Shown one piece after another: positions 41,413 through 51,298 of a DNA stretch of 64,000 nucleotides. Every line of letters starts with the position of its first letter. Within the stretch, counting starts at the first letter, position 1. The notes under the pieces are model-generated. The model was not told the DNA's origin and did not search any database. It saw only the letters and a list, made by a program, of their open reading frames with translations. The DNA lies in assembly GCA_965240325.2 (NCBI GenBank), contig OZ251227.1, forward strand, positions 496,001 through 560,000, written 5' to 3'. This DNA is from Rebecca billardiae RCC1528 (Eukaryota; Haptophyta). Position numbers and translations under genes: made by a program.

Positions 41413-44400
41413 TCACTTGGAGGCGAACTCGTACGCGTTCTGGAAGAGCTGCAGCCACGGCGCCGCCTCGTGCGACTCCCACGCGCTCGGCATCCACGGC
41501 CACTGCCACTTGAGGAAGCAGCGCTCGGGGTGCGGCATGAGTGCGAGGTGCCGCCCGTCGGCGGAGCACAGCCCGGCGATGGCGTGCGGCGAGCCGTTCG
41601 GGTTGAACGGGTACTCCTGCGTCGGGCTGTTGGCGTCGTCGGCGTACCGCAGCGGCGCCTGCGGCAGGGAGGGGGCGAGCGAGTCAGGGCGGAGGCGGAG
41701 GCGGAGGCGGAGGCGGAGGCGGAGGCGGAGGCGGAGGCGGAGGCGGAGGCGGAGGCGGAGCGGGTGGGAACGGGGGCGGCGTGAGGGGCGTGGCGGGGGC
41801 GCGGCGCGGCGGCGGGCGGCGCGCGCTGCCGCCCCGCTCGGCGCGGCCCCGCGCGCGCACCAGGTTCTTCTTGAGCAGCTCCTGCTCGACCTTCTTGTCG
41901 GGGAAGTAGGCGCGGCCCTCGCCGTGCGCCACCCACACGCCCAACGTCGAGCCAGCCATGCCGCGCAGCAGCACCGCGTTCGACTCGAGCACGGTGAGCG
42001 CGGAGAAGCGCGACTCGAAGCGGCCCGAGTCGTTGTGCACGAAGCGCGGCTGCTTGTCGTCGGGCAGCAGCTTCTCCGTCGGCGAGCCCACCCAGCCGAG
42101 CAGCGCCATCAGCTGGCAGCCGTTGCACACGCCCAGCGAGAAGGTGTCGGGCCGCGTGCGGAACGCCTCAAACTGCTCGCGCAGGTTGAAGCTGCGGAGG
42201 AGGGGGGCGGGGCAGGGGGAGGGCGGGGGCGGGGCGTGGTCGGCGGGGAGCGCGCAGAGCCGCGGCGCCATCCCGGGCGCGCGGAGGTGGGCGCGTGGGT
42301 GGGCGCGGCGCGCGCGCGCGGATACACGCGGCGCGGGTCCGCGCGTGTGCGCGCGCGCGTGCTGCGCTGCTGCGCGCACCGGATCTTGCCCGCCCAGCCC
42401 TTGGCGGAGTCGAGCACGTCGGCGTACGAGAAGCCGCCGACGAAGGCAAGGCCCTTGAAGCGGTCGAGCGCGACGCGCCCGGCGAGCAGGTCGGACACCG
42501 TCACGTCCCACGCCTCGAGCCCCGCCGCGTGCATCGCGCCCGCCATCTCGCGGTCGCCGTTGGAGCCCTCCTCGCGCAGCACGGCGACGCGCGGCTTGCC
42601 CGAGACCAGCGCGAGCCGCGGCGCGGGCGTGGCCTGCGGGGTGTACGAGAGGTGCCACGCGGGCGGCGCCGAGCGCTTCGCGCGCCCCGCCGCCTCCTGC
42701 GCCGCGCACGCCGGGTCGCACTGCAGCTGCTCCAGAGCGTCGGACGTCGACTCCCAGAGCGCGAGCAGCTCGGCGGTGGCCACGTCCAGCACCGACGCGC
42801 CGTCGACCGAGATGCGCGCGCCGCCCGCGCGCTCGCCGACGGTGCCGATGGTGTCGAAGGCGACGCCCGCGCCCTCGAGCACGCCGCGCACGGCGCCGAG
42901 CTTCGCCGGCGCCACCTCCACCACCACGCCCACCTCCTCCGCGAAGAGGTGCGCGAGCACGCCCGACTCGGCCGAGCCGCCGCCCGCGCCGCCGCCCGCC
43001 GCCGCGCCCGCCGCGCTGCCGCTCAGCGCGAGCTCGACGCCAAACCCGCCGGCGAAGGCCATCTCGAGCGCGGCGATGACGAGGCCGCCGTCCGAGCGGT
43101 CGTGCGCCGAGAGGATCAGCCCGTCGCCCACGAGCGCCTGCATCGCCTCGAACAGCGCGCCGAGCTTCTCCGCCGAGCCGACGTCGGGGCACGCGTCGCC
43201 GAGCTGGTTGTAGCACTGCGCGAGCGCCGAGCCGCCGAGCCGGTGGTGGCCGTCCCCGAGGTGGAGGAGGAGGAGGTGCGAGCCCGGCGCCTTGAGGTCG
43301 GGGGTGACCTTCTTGGTGACGTCGGGCACGCCGCAGTACGTCGTGAACACGAGCGCGCCCGGGCACTTCACCTTCACCCCGTCCACGCTCGCCGCCATCG
43401 AGAGCGAGTCCTTGCCGCCGTCGACCGCGACGCCGAGCTGCAGCAGCAGCGCGCCGAGCGCCTCGCATGCCTCGTACATGCGCGCGCCCTCGCCGGGGAG
43501 CTTGGCGGCCCACATCCAGTTGCCCGAGGCCTTGATGTCGCGGAGGCTGGTCACGCGCACCGAGCACAGGTTGGTCAGCGCCTCGGCCACCGTCATCCGC
43601 GCCATCGCCGCGGCGTCGATCAGGCCCTTGACCGGCTGCTCGCCCACAGACGAGGCGGTGCCGCTCGCGCTGCAGTACGACTGCGCGACCACCGCCACGT
43701 CGGCGAGCGGCGTGTGGAAGGGGCCGACGCACTGCTGCTGCGCGATGAGGCCCGAGACCGAGCGGTCCACCTTGTTCACGAGGAAGCGCTTCGAGCCCAC
43801 CGAGAGCAGCTTGAGCACGCGCGAGAGCGCCGCGCGCACCGACTCGCCCGCCGGCAGCGAGAGGCCCGAGCTGGGCGTGTGCTCGCGCGCGTCCGTGAAC
43901 ACCTTCTTGGGCATCTCGCCGAGGACGTGGGCGAGGTCGAGGTCGACGGGCGTGGGCGCGTCGGCGGGCGCGGCCGAGTCGTACAGCACGACGCGCCCGT
44001 CGCCCGTCACGTGCCCCAGCGCCGAGACGGGCGCGTTCTCGCGCGCGGCGATCGCCTGCAGCACGGGCAGCTTGGCCTCGGTCGTGAGCAGCGCGCAGTT
44101 CTCCTGGTACTCGGCGCCCCAGATCTCGAGGACGGAGAGCGAGGCGTCGCCGACGAGGATCTTGCGCACGTCCATCTTGCCGCCGATCGGCTCGCAGATC
44201 TCCTTGAGCACGTTCCCGTTCCCGCCCGCGCCCTGGTCGTGGATCGAGACGATCGGGTTGTCCGCGCCCAGGTTGATGCACGCGCGGATCACGCGGTTCA
44301 TCTTGTTCTCCATCTCGGCGTCGCCGCGCTGCACGGCGTCGAAGTCGAGGTCGGCCTGCTTCGCGTCGGAGACGCGGGAGGAGGCGGCGCCGCCGCCGAG

Positions 44401-45831
44401 GCCGATCCGGTACGCCGGCCCGCCCACCTTGACGATCACCATCCCCTTCTCCGGCGTGCCCTTCTCCTTGTGCAGCTCGTCCATCCAGCCGATGCCCGCG
44501 CTGAACATGATCGGCTTGATCCACTCGCGCCGCTCGCCGCTCGGCAGCGTCATGCCGAAGGAGCGCGTGAAGCCGCAGACGACGGGCTCGCCGAACTTGT
44601 TGCCGTAGTCCGACGCGCCGTTCGACGCCTCGATCTCGATCTGCAGCGGGCTCGCCATGTTGGGCGGGTACTTTGCGGCGCCGTCCTCCCACGGCAGCGC
44701 GTGGCCCGGGATCAGCAGGTTGCCCACGCAGTACGAGGAGATACCCGCGACGACGTGCGCGCCGCGGCCGGTGGCCTGCACGTCGCGGATGCGCCCGCCC
44801 GTGCCGGTCTCCGCGCCCGGGAACGGCGCGATGCCGCACGGGAAGTTGTGCGTCTCCGCCGTCAGGATCGGGTGGTAGGTGGCGTCGCGCGGCGCGTACG
44901 CCGACGGCGCGCCCGGCGCGCTCGGCATGAACGCCGTGCACGGGAAGCCGACGATCGCGCTCGAGTTGTCGTGGAAGGCGATGACGGAGTTCTGGTTGGC
45001 CTTCGGCCCCTCGACCGTCTCCTTCACCAGCTTGAACAGCGACTTGGGCATCTCCTTCCCGTCGATCACCTGCCGCCCCGCGAAGAACCAGTGGCGCGAG
45101 TGCTCGGAGTTGGACTGCGCCATGTCAAACACCTCCACGTCGGTCGGGTCGCGCCCGATCTTCTCGGCGAAGAGCTGCGCGTAGTAGTCGAGGTCCCAGT
45201 CGTCGAAGCCGAGGCCGAGCTCCTCGTTCAGCCGCTCGAGCGCCTTCTTCCCCTCCTTCAGCACCGGGATCTTGCGCACCGGCTGCGGCGCCGCCGGCTC
45301 GCCAAACGACTCGAGCGGCGCCTCGTACTCCATCTCCGTCATGCGGTCGTGGACGAGGGCGACGAGCTTGGAGCGCGCGGCGGCCTTGAGGGCGGGCGAG
45401 ACCGAGTACCGCCGCGAGCGCTCGATGCGCACCACCTTCTCCAGCCCGCACGCGCGGCACACCGACACGGCGTTCGTGCACCACGGCGACTCGTACGAGA
45501 GGCGCGGCCCGATCTCGACCACGGTCGCGCCCGAGGTGGGCAGGAAGGAGGTGGGCGCGGTGGAGTCGCGCTCGAAGGTCTCGGCGAGGAGCCAGGTGAG
45601 CACCTCGCGCTCCTCGTCCGTCAGCGCCTCCTTCACCTGCACCGTGTAGCAGAACTCCGTCTCGATGGTCTTCACGCCGGCGAGCGATGCATCCGCGTCG
45701 CGGACCTTGCGCAGGAGGCCGGCGACGGCGGACTCGCTGAGAGCTGGGGTGCGGTAGAAGTGGAGGAGGCCCGCCGCGCCATCCGCTGCGCCGTGCTGCG
45801 TCTTCGAACGCTTGCTACGCGGCTGCACCAT
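41413..45831 (-). CDS. PFAS: Phosphoribosylformylglycinamidine synthase (FGAM synthase), three exons
   Basis: Fourth step of de novo purine synthesis: FGAR + glutamine + ATP to FGAM. Exons are 42380-45831, 41861-42191 and 41413-41658, giving 1342 aa (human 1338). Introns are 188 nt (phase 2) and 202 nt (phase 0), both with GTGCGC donors and CCGCAG acceptors. The linker/AIR-synthase-like core includes MAQSNSEHSRHWFF, LTAETHNFPCGIAPFPGAET, SIHDQGAGGNGN, GGKDSLSMA and SAHDRSDGG. The glutaminase domain starts at VAVLREEGSNGDREMAGAMH. Catalytic Cys1173 (GVCNGCQ) and the His1304/Glu1306 pair (PHPER) are intact. The joins KIR-FNLREQF and KKNL-APLRYADD fit the family exactly. The start at MVQPRSKRSK was chosen by family length; the frame stays open upstream. 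It is probably cytosolic, since no leader is visible. Confidence 0.96.
41689..41760. repeat. GGCGGA hexanucleotide repeat inside PFAS intron 2
   Basis: Twelve perfect or near-perfect tandem copies of GGAGGC. Read on the transcribed minus strand it is a pyrimidine-rich GCCTCC tract ending about 30 nt upstream of the 3' splice site, so it could serve as an extended polypyrimidine tract. Confidence 0.95.
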
Positions 45832-46263
45832 GCGTCGGGCGTGGACTGACGTGCGGCTGTCGTGCGGTCGGCAAGCTTTTGACGTCGACTTCGCGCCGTG
45901 GTCCGGGGCTAAACGAGGGCTGCAGGCTGCTGCCGGGCCTGCAACAGCCAGGGAGCCCCCGTGCAGAGGCCCTTGCCCCGTGTCCGGCACGTGGCTCCGG
46001 GTCCTCGTCTCTTGTGACGCAACGATCAAGGGCCGTGCAACGATGAATCGAGGAGTGGCCGCCCGGAACCTCGGACGACGTCGACCGGACATTTTGCCCT
46101 CTTAATTCTTCGAACCCAGAACACCGCCATCGTGCTTTCGCGCCCTCCGCGCGAATCTCGCGCGCCTCGGCCGTGACCTGGTTCGGGCCACGTGCGACGA
46201 CGGCGACGCCGCGTGGCGGGCAGAGCCGCGGCTCGCGGCCCCAAGGGACGCTTGCCTCCGCAA
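45832..46263. promoter_or_regulatory. Divergent promoter region shared by PFAS and the TPT-type transporter
   Basis: 432 bp between two divergent start codons. GC-rich, without an obvious TATA box except TTTTGCCCTCTTAATTC near 46092. No repeats were recognised. The promoter role follows only from position. Confidence 0.4.
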
Positions 46264-47316
46264 ATGAAGGGCGCTGATGGCACTTCGGCCGAGGAGGAAG
46301 CTCTCATTCCGCCACAGAGTCGCGTGGCCTCCCCCGCTGCTGACGTGCCCTCGCCTGTGCCGGCGAGCGCACGAGCGGCGCCGGCGCCAGATGCAGACGC
46401 CCCGTCCTTGCTGTGCAAGCTGACGGCCATTTTATCCTGGTTCGTGCTGAACATCATGATTGCATCGATCAACAAGTGGGTCATCAGCGTTGACCACTTC
46501 GAGTACCCCGCGCTGCTCACTCTGATTCACATGATCTGCTCATGCATGCTGAGCGCGATCAGCCTGGCGACGTGCTTGCCGCCCGAGCGCAAGGAGCCCC
46601 CCAGGCCGGAGACTCTGGACGGTGTGCGCAAGCTCTCTGTCACGTTTTGCGCCTCCGTCTTCTTCGGCAACCGGGCGCTCGCGTACGTCGAGGTCTCGCT
46701 CAAGGAGATGGTCACGGCTGCGTCGCCGCTCATGACGATGCTGCTCGCAATCGGCATCACTGGCAAGCGGTACTCGGGGCTGGCGTACTGGAGCATGCTG
46801 CCGATGTGCGGCGGGGTCATGCTTTGCGTGAAGGGAGAGCTGGGCTTCTCATGGGTCGGGCTGGCCCTCATTGTGGCTTCGACTGCGCTGCGTGGCGTCA
46901 AGTCGATCATGCAGGGCACGCTGCTCACGAACAGGGAGGACAAGCTCGACTCGCTCTCGCTCTTGTACCACATGTCGAAGTATTCGATCGTGATGCTCGC
47001 GGCGTATGCCATCGCCGCGGGCGAGGTCGCCGACGCTTGGCGCCGCACTGACCTGCACCAGCCATACGTCGGCGCGACCGTGCTCGCGAGCGGCATAGTC
47101 GCGTTCCAGCTGAACGTTTGCAACTTCCTCGTGACCAAGTACACGTCTGCGGTCACGCTGCAGGTGCTGGGCAACGTCAAGGTGGTGCTCTCGATCGGGA
47201 TCTCGTTGCTGATTTTCGGCAACCCAATCTCCATGATGAGCGCGATCGGCTGCGTCGTCACACTTGGCGGGGTTGCGCTGTACCAGCGCAGCACAACCAA
47301 GCAGCCTGCGAGGTGA
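46264..47316 (+). CDS. TPT/DMT-family sugar-phosphate or nucleotide-sugar transporter
   Basis: 350 residues, one exon. After a ~50-residue polar Ser/Ala/Pro-rich N-terminus come about ten hydrophobic helices (for example LTAILSWFVLNIMIASINKW, VTAASPLMTMLLAIGIT, ILLTIHM-type helix LLTLIHMICSCMLSAISL). The family pattern is clear: NKW after helix 1, PALLTLIHM, FFGNRALAYVEVSLKEM, then ALRGVKSIMQGTLL, and near the end TSAVTLQVLGNVKVVLSIGISLLIFGNP. These match triose-phosphate/GDP-sugar type antiporters of Golgi or plastid membranes. The polar N-terminus lacks a plastid bipartite leader, so the Golgi/ER is more likely; substrate unknown. It is divergent from PFAS. Confidence 0.85.
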   Translation: MKGADGTSAEEEALIPPQSRVASPAADVPSPVPASARAAPAPDADAPSLLCKLTAILSWFVLNIMIASINKWVISVDHFEYPALLTLIHMICSCMLSAISLATCLPPERKEPPRPETLDGVRKLSVTFCASVFFGNRALAYVEVSLKEMVTAASPLMTMLLAIGITGKRYSGLAYWSMLPMCGGVMLCVKGELGFSWVGLALIVASTALRGVKSIMQGTLLTNREDKLDSLSLLYHMSKYSIVMLAAYAIAAGEVADAWRRTDLHQPYVGATVLASGIVAFQLNVCNFLVTKYTSAVTLQVLGNVKVVLSIGISLLIFGNPISMMSAIGCVVTLGGVALYQRSTTKQPAR

Positions 47317-48794
47317 CACGACTGGCAAATGACTTTGCAGCACAGTGCTCACCTTAGAACCATACCGCTAGACTACTCAGTGACACCGAACACAGCAAGT
47401 GCGGATGGAGGGCTCCATCCGCCGCAGAAAAGCCGCCGCGCCGCACTGATGAACTAATCTTGAATCGGCGCACGCCTGTATTTTATTAAATAATAAAATA
47501 ATTAACTGTCCCGTAAGCAGGCACGGACCTACAGTACGCTACTCGCTAGTCCGGCGGTAGTCGGTCGTATTACGTAGCAAAGTCTAGATATATACAATGC
47601 CGCGCGCGGGCTGCCGCCGCCGGGCCTGGGGTAGCGCTGTAATTTCGCGCGCTGTCTGTCAGTGTGACGACGCTGTTATAAACTTAGCTACGCCCTCCCG
47701 AATGTCGTAATGACTAATGTATTTTGTTAGTCATATGTGACACGGTGAGACTGAGAGTCAGTAAGCCAGTACGGTGCCGTAGACTCAGTACTGAGCTAAC
47801 CTAGTTACGTACAGTAGGAATGTATTTAACGCTGCCTATATAGCCCTATCGATGATATTCTGATTTAACGTCATCATCAGACAGTGTGACTTACAGTGGC
47901 ATGACGATGATCTAGTGATGGCCCGCGGTGCAGGGCGGAGCGCGCAGCGTGGAGCCCGCACCAGCGGGCCCGAACCACGTTTCAAAAAGATCTTTGATCA
48001 AGAAAAAAGGGACGGGGGGCGGCGGAAAAAAAGGGACGGGGGGCGATTTTTAGGGCTGGCGGAGACCGAGTTTCGAGTTTTTGAGATCGCATTGAGAGGT
48101 CTATCAGGCCAAAAAAAACCGCGCCCAGCTGATTCCCTTAAGTAAAGTGCGATCTGGACGTCAGCTGGACGTGACATTAGTGTAACGGTTCGTTACGAGC
48201 GAATCGTACTCGTCTTCCCGGATCGCGTGACGTCCGGACTGGGCCACATCCGGATCGTCGGAGGTGACGTGCCCCGGCACGATGGGCGATGGCGGATATG
48301 CGGGACGGCGCCTGCACGTGCCTCCGGACCCGCCTCCCGCTTGCTGCTCACGCAGTCAGCTGCGACCGTGGCGCATGATCGCAGAAGCAGTGCCGGCAGT
48401 ACGGCCTGCATCAGCTAGTGCCGCGCCGTCGTGGCGCGCGCGGTACGGTTGCGCGTTTGCAGCGCTCGCCGCTCGGCGACGGCACGCGCGTGCGGCTCAG
48501 GTGTGTCAAATGCGGTCTCGTCGGCGCGCTTTCGCCTGCCACCTCGTGCACCCGTGCCGCCAGTTTCATCGTCTTCATGAGGACTGCTGCTGCTGTCGCC
48601 ATCCGCTCTCCATCACCCCGAGTCGCCGGTCGCGCGGCGCGCGCGGTAGGCACTAGGCAGGGCGTACGGTCACTCACCCGTGCAACGGGTCAAGTGGCCA
48701 GAGTACGTCTGGTCGTTGGCTGGCACGGGCCGCAGCGCTAAAGCACCCTGCTGTCACAACCGACTCCTTCAGTACTCCGAGCTCCGCGGCACGA

Positions 48795-48950
48795 CTCACT
48801 CGGCACGATCGCGGACGGGTCGGATCCGAGCTGATCAGCCAGAGTTGGACACAGTTTGGCAGCTACTAGTAGTAATTCCGATGCCGATGGCACGATCGCG
48901 GACGGGTCGGATCCGAGCTGATCAGCCAGTTGGACATTTGGCAGCTAGTT
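48795..48950. repeat. Two tandem copies of a ~70-90-bp sequence
   Basis: GGCACGATCGCGGACGGGTC, then GGATCCGAGCTGATCAGCCA, then GTTGGACA...TTTGGCAGCTA occurs at 48800-48866 and again at 48889-48949. The copies differ by short indels. Confidence 0.85.
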
Positions 48951-49437
48951 GTCAGACGGACGTCCGATTTGACGACCGGTGCCGGGTGCGGTCTCAGGTC
49001 CGCTGCTGTGATTGTGTGAAGTGTGAATGAGTCTCGCGGTCGCGCAGGCAGGGCGACGGTCGGACTAATATAGCTTCAGTCATCTCAGAACCGACTTCAA
49101 CTGGCGAACTGCCACTACGGCGGAGAGCCGCGATTGCACGGCCACCGCGGGCCCCCAACTGCGTTGATTCTATGCAGAAAAGGACCGCGGAACGCGGTCC
49201 TATATATACGGCGGGCTGGTGCCTGGTCTGCATCAATAGGCCGACTAGCTAGTATGAAGCATGGTCAATGACCGAATCGACGGACGGCCGATCGCAGATC
49301 GGTCCGGAAGTCTACAGTTTACTAAGAATAAGAGACGCACATAGACTGCTGCGATTATGAGCAGTCTTTTCGCCCTTTTGGCATGACACGGGCCACGGCA
49401 GCGCCGATCGAGGAATCATCACGACTACTCTGAGACT

Positions 49438-49680
49438 TTACAGTTTACTAAGAATAAGAGACGCACACAGCTCAGCCTCAGGCAGGCGAGATTGACGCCC
49501 GCCCGCGCAACTGTCTGTCACCGCCCATGCTGAAGCCGCACCGTCGCCGATGGTACTATTGGTAGCGCCGCCGGAAGATTCGTTCAGCCGTCCGCCTGGC
49601 CCTGCGAGGTCTGGATGAGGGCGGCGGCCGCCTCGCGGCGCGCCAGCGCCCGTCGTCCTCGCCCCACCGTCGTCTGACAG
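49438..49680 (+). repeat. Dispersed ~240-bp element, copy 1
   Basis: Begins TTACAGTTTACTAAGAATAA, then GAGACGCACACAGCTCAG, and continues through CCGTCGCCGATGGTA, CCGCCGGAA and CTCGCGGCGCGCCAGCGCCC to CACCGTCGTC. Nearly the same sequence occurs at 52927-53135. A truncated 5' copy lies just upstream at 49314-49345. No coding capacity, so it is a candidate non-autonomous mobile element. Confidence 0.8.
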
Positions 49681-49868
49681 TAACTACTACTATTAAGTCA
49701 GATATATTCGTAGGAATTAGCGGGAGTTATATCAGTTTATTTATATATAATAATCAGCTGCCATGGCATCGGACCCGGCGACGGTGCTATACGTCTCAGG
49801 TGCGCGGGCTTACGGGCTACACTTACTGTAGTAGTATCATCATCGGCATCACTTACGACTCGCCATCA

Positions 49869-51050
49869 TTACTGCGCCCAGGCGAGCATCGCCATCCCGG
49901 GGAGGAAGGGGCCGAGCTTCCCCTTGACCTCGTCAAGTGCCGCCGATATCTTCCTGCGCTCGGTGCTGGCAGGTGACCTGCTGGGGTGCCGCTGCCGCTG
50001 CGCAATCGTGTCCTCCACGAGAGAGCGCATGATGTCGTGCGTGCGCTCGTTGAAGATCTGCACGCCGCCCCCGCTCTCCTTCCCTCGCGGATCGTCTTTC
50101 CGCGCGCACGCCCGCTCGATGATACCGAGGATCGCGTGTCGCTCGCGTGTGTTGGGGACCTTCACCTCGCGCACGTCAAACTCCGTGATCAGCCGCTCGA
50201 CATCCTCGCGGTCGCGGTCGAGCGCGGCGCGCAGCCGGTCGTGCTGCTCGCGCGGGAGGGCGAGATCGAGATGCGCCGAGTCGTCGAGCGCGTGCACCAT
50301 CTCGTAGATGCACCACACGCGCGTCAGGGCCACCGGCTTGTCCCACGGGTCGACCACGAGCACGACGAGTCCAACCTGCCGCTCGATCGCAGCGATGTGG
50401 ACGACCTCAGTGTTGATGGCGTGCTGCCGGAGCGAGAACAAGTCAATCCACAGGTACGTAGTGTTCGGGTCCAGGCCGTGCGTTGCGAGGTACGCCTCCA
50501 CGGCGTCCAGCATTTTGACGAAGGAGCACGAGTGCGCATGCGACACGAAAATCTCAGCGGGCCCGACAGCGGGCTCGCCCGTGCGCGCCTTCTTCTTCGC
50601 GCACATCTCGGCGACCGACCGCTTGGTCGTGCGAGTGAGCTCGAGGATCCGTGCTCCGACGTCTCGCGACGTTATGCCCTCCGCGCACAGGTGGTGCTCC
50701 TCGCAGTACTCGCGGACGAAGGTGAAGGTCACTCCGAGCAGCAGGTGTGGTGGCGGCGTGTCCACCTCGGAGAGCGGCTGTGTACCACCGAGGATGGCAC
50801 TGGACACGCGCTTGAGCTTAGCCGAGGCCCGCGTGATGCGCGACATGACGGCGCCATGGTGCGACATTCGTGCGCGCGCGCCGGCCTCTGCAACCGCACG
50901 TCGGGCACGTCCACCCCACCACGCCGCAATGAGCCTAGGGAATCCGGGAATCGACTGAGGTGCGGCCCGAGGTGCAAACGAAGCGCTGGTGGCCGCGCGA
51001 ATTGACGAGATGCCATTTCCAATAGGAGGTACTTGAATTCGAGCCGTCAT
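49869..51050 (-). CDS. TIR-like (SHA-x-WIDLF) domain protein
   Basis: 393 residues, one exon. The core (roughly residues 165-270) reads EIFVSHAHSCSFVKMLDAVE, then TTYLWIDLFSLRQHA, then LVVLVVDPWDKP and ALTRVWCIYEMVHAL. This is the pattern of a TIR-like/flavodoxin-like domain widespread in algal and oomycete proteins, often joined to tetratricopeptide repeats and labelled kinesin light chain. Here no TPR follows: the C-terminus is a charged helix with EQHDRLRAALDRDREDVERL and a basic tail. The possible role is signalling or NAD-related; no catalytic Glu can be assigned with confidence. The first 61 residues are Arg/Ala-rich and could be a mitochondrial leader, or translation may start at Met62 (50867). 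Confidence 0.6.
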   Translation of the reverse strand: MTARIQVPPIGNGISSIRAATSASFAPRAAPQSIPGFPRLIAAWWGGRARRAVAEAGARARMSHHGAVMSRITRASAKLKRVSSAILGGTQPLSEVDTPPPHLLLGVTFTFVREYCEEHHLCAEGITSRDVGARILELTRTTKRSVAEMCAKKKARTGEPAVGPAEIFVSHAHSCSFVKMLDAVEAYLATHGLDPNTTYLWIDLFSLRQHAINTEVVHIAAIERQVGLVVLVVDPWDKPVALTRVWCIYEMVHALDDSAHLDLALPREQHDRLRAALDRDREDVERLITEFDVREVKVPNTRERHAILGIIERACARKDDPRGKESGGGVQIFNERTHDIMRSLVEDTIAQRQRHPSRSPASTERRKISAALDEVKGKLGPFLPGMAMLAWAQ

Positions 51051-51298
51051 GCAAGCTACAGGCTCTAGATTACTTGACCGCCGGGTAAAATGACTGCTGG
51101 TATCTCCTCGTACCTCGCCAAAGATTCCGCGCGTTTTGGTCGCTTCGGCCTCGCACGAGTCGTTCCGGCCCGTTCCGGCGGCGGGGCAGGCTCATCAGCC
51201 TGCCACCCCGCGCTCTGGAATCCTTCGTCCTTGCCTTTGCCGTTCGCTTGGCTGGAACATCAGAAGTGCCTCAGCAGCAGGGCATCGGGCATGCTGGG

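Larger units (their letters stand above)
47317..49868. other. Long repeat-containing intergenic region
   Basis: 2.5 kb without a convincing gene. 47480-47900 is AT-rich. 47921-47965 is the inverted partner of 9120-9165. A frame at 47915-48145 (76 codons) covers two near copies of AAAAAGGGACGGGGGGCG and looks repeat-derived. 48795-48870 and 48886-48950 are direct repeats of GGCACGATCGCGGACGGGTC and following bases. 49125-49212 matches 37119-37205 inverted. 49314-49345 and 49438-49680 are copies of the 55-bp/240-bp dispersed element described separately. 49735-49755 is an AT run. No tRNA or snRNA was recognised. Confidence 0.55.

Noticed and set aside
42295-45849. 1184-codon plus-strand open frame opposite PFAS
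   Set aside because: Antisense shadow of a GC-rich coding region; Arg/His/Ala-rich with no domains, while the minus strand encodes a complete PFAS.
47915-48145. 76-codon Lys/Arg/Gly-rich ORF
   Set aside because: Built on two copies of a GGGACGGGGGGCG-type repeat; no coding evidence beyond openness.
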